A stretch of 8,124 nt of DNA from an uncultured Rhodobiaceae bacterium (GTDB lineage: Bacteria; Pseudomonadota; Alphaproteobacteria; RS24), in assembly GCA_913020275.1 (NCBI GenBank), contig CAJWBV010000029.1, positions 1 through 8,124 of the forward strand, in the 5' to 3' direction. Of the stretch, positions 6,994 to 8,124 are shown piece by piece. A program made the translations under genes and the position numbers. Under the pieces are notes generated by a model. It had not been told where the DNA came from. It made no database searches and was given only the letters and a program-made list of their open reading frames with translations. Position 1 is the stretch's first letter. Each line of letters opens with the position of its first letter.

Positions 6994-7000
6994 GCACGCG

Positions 7001-7906
7001 ATGGCAGACAATGTCCCCCAGATTTTTGACCGCAAACGGTTGGCGCGCAATCGCGCGCGCGCGGCGGGCCTCACGCGCAATTTCGGCACCCATGATTTTC
7101 TGCTGCGCCATGTCGGGAACGAGTTGAGGGACCGCATTGCCGGTGTTGCACGCAAATTTTCAACCGGCTTGTGCTTGGGCAGCAGCGGCGGGATTATTGA
7201 AGCCGTGCACTCAGAACACCCCGATGAAGGCCATATCGGCAGGCTGTATCACGCTGATCTGAGCGCATATCTCGTGCCCGATAACGGACGCGGCCTGGTG
7301 TGCGACGAGGAGCGCCTGCCCTTCGCCGAAGCGAGCTTTGATCTGGTCGTGGCACTCTGGGGCTTGCACCATGTCAACGACTTGCCCGGTGCCTTGATAC
7401 AAATTCGCCAAATTTTGAAGCCTGACGGCTTTTTTCTGGCTGCGCTGCCGGGCGGACGCACCTTGGAAAGCCTGCGTCATGCGCTGGTCGCGGCTGAGAC
7501 TGAATTGCTGCCGGGTGTTCGCCCGCATGTGCACCCATTCCCCGATCTGGCGGATTTGAGCGGGCTTTTGCAACGCGCGGGCTTTGCCCTACCGGTAGCT
7601 GACAGTCATCCGGTTGAGGTTTTTTACCCGACGCCGATCGATCTTCTGAACGACCTGCAGGGCATGGGCGAGAGCAATGTTCTGACAGCGCGGGTTTCGG
7701 CCACACTGCGCCGCGATGTGCTGATGCGGGCATGCGAGATTTATAACGAGATGGAACAACGCGCCGACGGCAAGTGCCGCGCACTTTTCGATATTTGTTA
7801 TCTGGCGGGTTGGGCCCCGCATGAAAGCCAGCAACAACCGCTCAAACCCGGCAGCGCAAAGGCCAGCCTTGCCGAAGCACTGGGCACGGTCGAGCGCAAA
7901 CTATAG
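7001..7906 (+). CDS. NDUFAF5-like protein with class I methyltransferase fold
   Basis: The 301-residue protein resembles human NDUFAF5 (C20orf7), the mitochondrial assembly factor reported to hydroxylate an arginine of complex I subunit NDUFS7; its bacterial relatives are often labelled generic or BioC-like methyltransferases. Matching landmarks are an N-terminal IFDRKRLARNR (8–18), LPFAEASFDLVVALWGLHHV (106–125), the NDLP segment after it, QILKPDGFF (137–145), the GGRTLESLR block (151–159), HVHPFPDL (176–183), LNDLQGMGESN (216–226) and GWAPHESQ (270–277). LQGMGESN and the GW-x-HESQ end are especially diagnostic. SAM-binding motif I is atypical (LCLGSSGG, 57–64). ATG 7001 gives the conserved start; an in-frame ATG at 6758 would run antisense through comF. 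It diverges from comF and ends 6 nt from the mutT stop. A role in NuoB modification is inferred, and methyltransferase activity is not excluded. Confidence 0.9.
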   Translation: MADNVPQIFDRKRLARNRARAAGLTRNFGTHDFLLRHVGNELRDRIAGVARKFSTGLCLGSSGGIIEAVHSEHPDEGHIGRLYHADLSAYLVPDNGRGLVCDEERLPFAEASFDLVVALWGLHHVNDLPGALIQIRQILKPDGFFLAALPGGRTLESLRHALVAAETELLPGVRPHVHPFPDLADLSGLLQRAGFALPVADSHPVEVFYPTPIDLLNDLQGMGESNVLTARVSATLRRDVLMRACEIYNEMEQRADGKCRALFDICYLAGWAPHESQQQPLKPGSAKASLAEALGTVERKL

Positions 7907-7912
7907 AGCAGA

Positions 7913-8124
7913 TTATAGCGTGTCGCGCAAAATGGCGATAAGCGGGATATCCGCCGGCGGCATGTCGATATCATATAATTCGCGCGGGAAAACCCATTTC
8001 AGATTTTGTCCCTCACGGCTTGTGGCATTGCCCGACCATTTGCGGCAGACATATAGCGGCATGAGCAGGTGAAACGCCTCATAGCCGTGGCTGGCAAAAC
8101 TTAGGGGCGCCAGACAATCATGCG
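7913..8124 (-). CDS. mutT: MutT-type 8-oxo-dGTP diphosphatase (C-terminal part; 5' end beyond window)
   Basis: Only the last 69 residues are in the window. They fit the C-terminal half of the Nudix hydrolase MutT, which sanitises oxidised guanine nucleotides. The visible sequence includes LAPLSFASHGYEAFHLLMPL followed by YVCRKW, then SREGQNLKWVFPRELYD and MPPADIPLIAILRD at the end, all normal for alphaproteobacterial MutT C-termini. The catalytic Nudix box lies further upstream, outside the window, so activity cannot be judged here. The TAA stop (7915–7913) is 6 nt from the stop of the convergent NDUFAF5-like gene. Other Nudix family members remain possible but the neighbourhood and C-terminal motifs favour MutT. 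Confidence 0.85.
   Translation of the reverse strand, partial: HDCLAPLSFASHGYEAFHLLMPLYVCRKWSGNATSREGQNLKWVFPRELYDIDMPPADIPLIAILRDTL

Noticed and set aside
6758..7000. N-terminal extension of the NDUFAF5-like protein to an upstream ATG
   Set aside because: The added 81 residues would be antisense to comF and have no family match. The conserved protein begins at 7001.
7052..7063. (CG)6 alternating run, a possible Z-DNA or slippage site
   Set aside because: It encodes Arg/Ala residues in the basic N-terminal segment of the NDUFAF5-like protein, and similar CG-rich runs occur elsewhere in the window.
6991..7155. N-terminal extension of ComF to ATG 7155
   Set aside because: The extra residues are Arg-rich shadow sequence of the divergent gene. 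Normal ComF length is reached from 6990.
7974..7979. Perfect TATAAT on the plus strand
   Set aside because: It falls inside mutT codons, has no -35-like box at proper spacing, and would direct transcription antisense to mutT.
1..8124. Search for CRISPR arrays, tRNAs, insertion sequences, phage or defence genes
   Set aside because: Nearly every base belongs to a recognisable housekeeping gene. I saw no repeats, transposase motifs or cloverleaf structures by eye.

Overview
This window is a dense stretch of ordinary chromosomal housekeeping genes from an alphaproteobacterium. The evidence is the gene neighbourhood (ptsP–lysC divergent from ubiG; DUF1178, amidase, comF, an NDUFAF5-like protein and mutT), the GAF-containing PtsP and the bacterial relative of a mitochondrial complex I assembly factor. 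By eye the DNA is moderately GC-rich with even codon use throughout. I saw no mobile elements, RNA genes, CRISPR arrays or islands of foreign composition. The two end genes run off the window.

Left block (1–4076, all minus strand, read right to left): lysC (aspartate kinase), ptsP (nitrogen-PTS enzyme I) and a RodZ-like cytoskeletal membrane protein. The gaps are 20 and 40 nt with no hairpin terminator, so this is probably one transcript starting in the 134-nt region shared with divergent ubiG. lysC carries an in-frame internal ATG with a strong Shine-Dalgarno sequence just before its ACT domains. It matches the position where a separate beta subunit begins in Bacillus and Corynebacterium.

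Middle (4077–4960): ubiG (ubiquinone O-methyltransferase) on the plus strand, meeting the next block tail to tail with 3 nt between stop codons.

Right block (4964–6990, minus strand, read right to left): comF, a Nit1-type carbon-nitrogen hydrolase (likely deaminated-glutathione amidase) and a DUF1178 zinc-ribbon-like protein. They are 7 nt apart and then overlap by 8 nt. Divergent from comF, with only about 10 nt between proposed starts, is an NDUFAF5-like protein (7001–7906, plus). It converges on the 3' end of mutT (7913–8124, minus, partial).

The genes fall into recognisable themes: respiratory-chain maintenance (ubiG, NDUFAF5-like), metabolite or nucleotide repair (Nit1-type amidase, MutT), nitrogen and amino-acid control (PtsP, LysC) and cell shape (RodZ). 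I found no convincing new system. The most useful leads are the lysC internal start, the very tight comF/NDUFAF5-like divergence, the overlapping amidase–DUF1178 pair and a few substitutions in catalytic-loop motifs.
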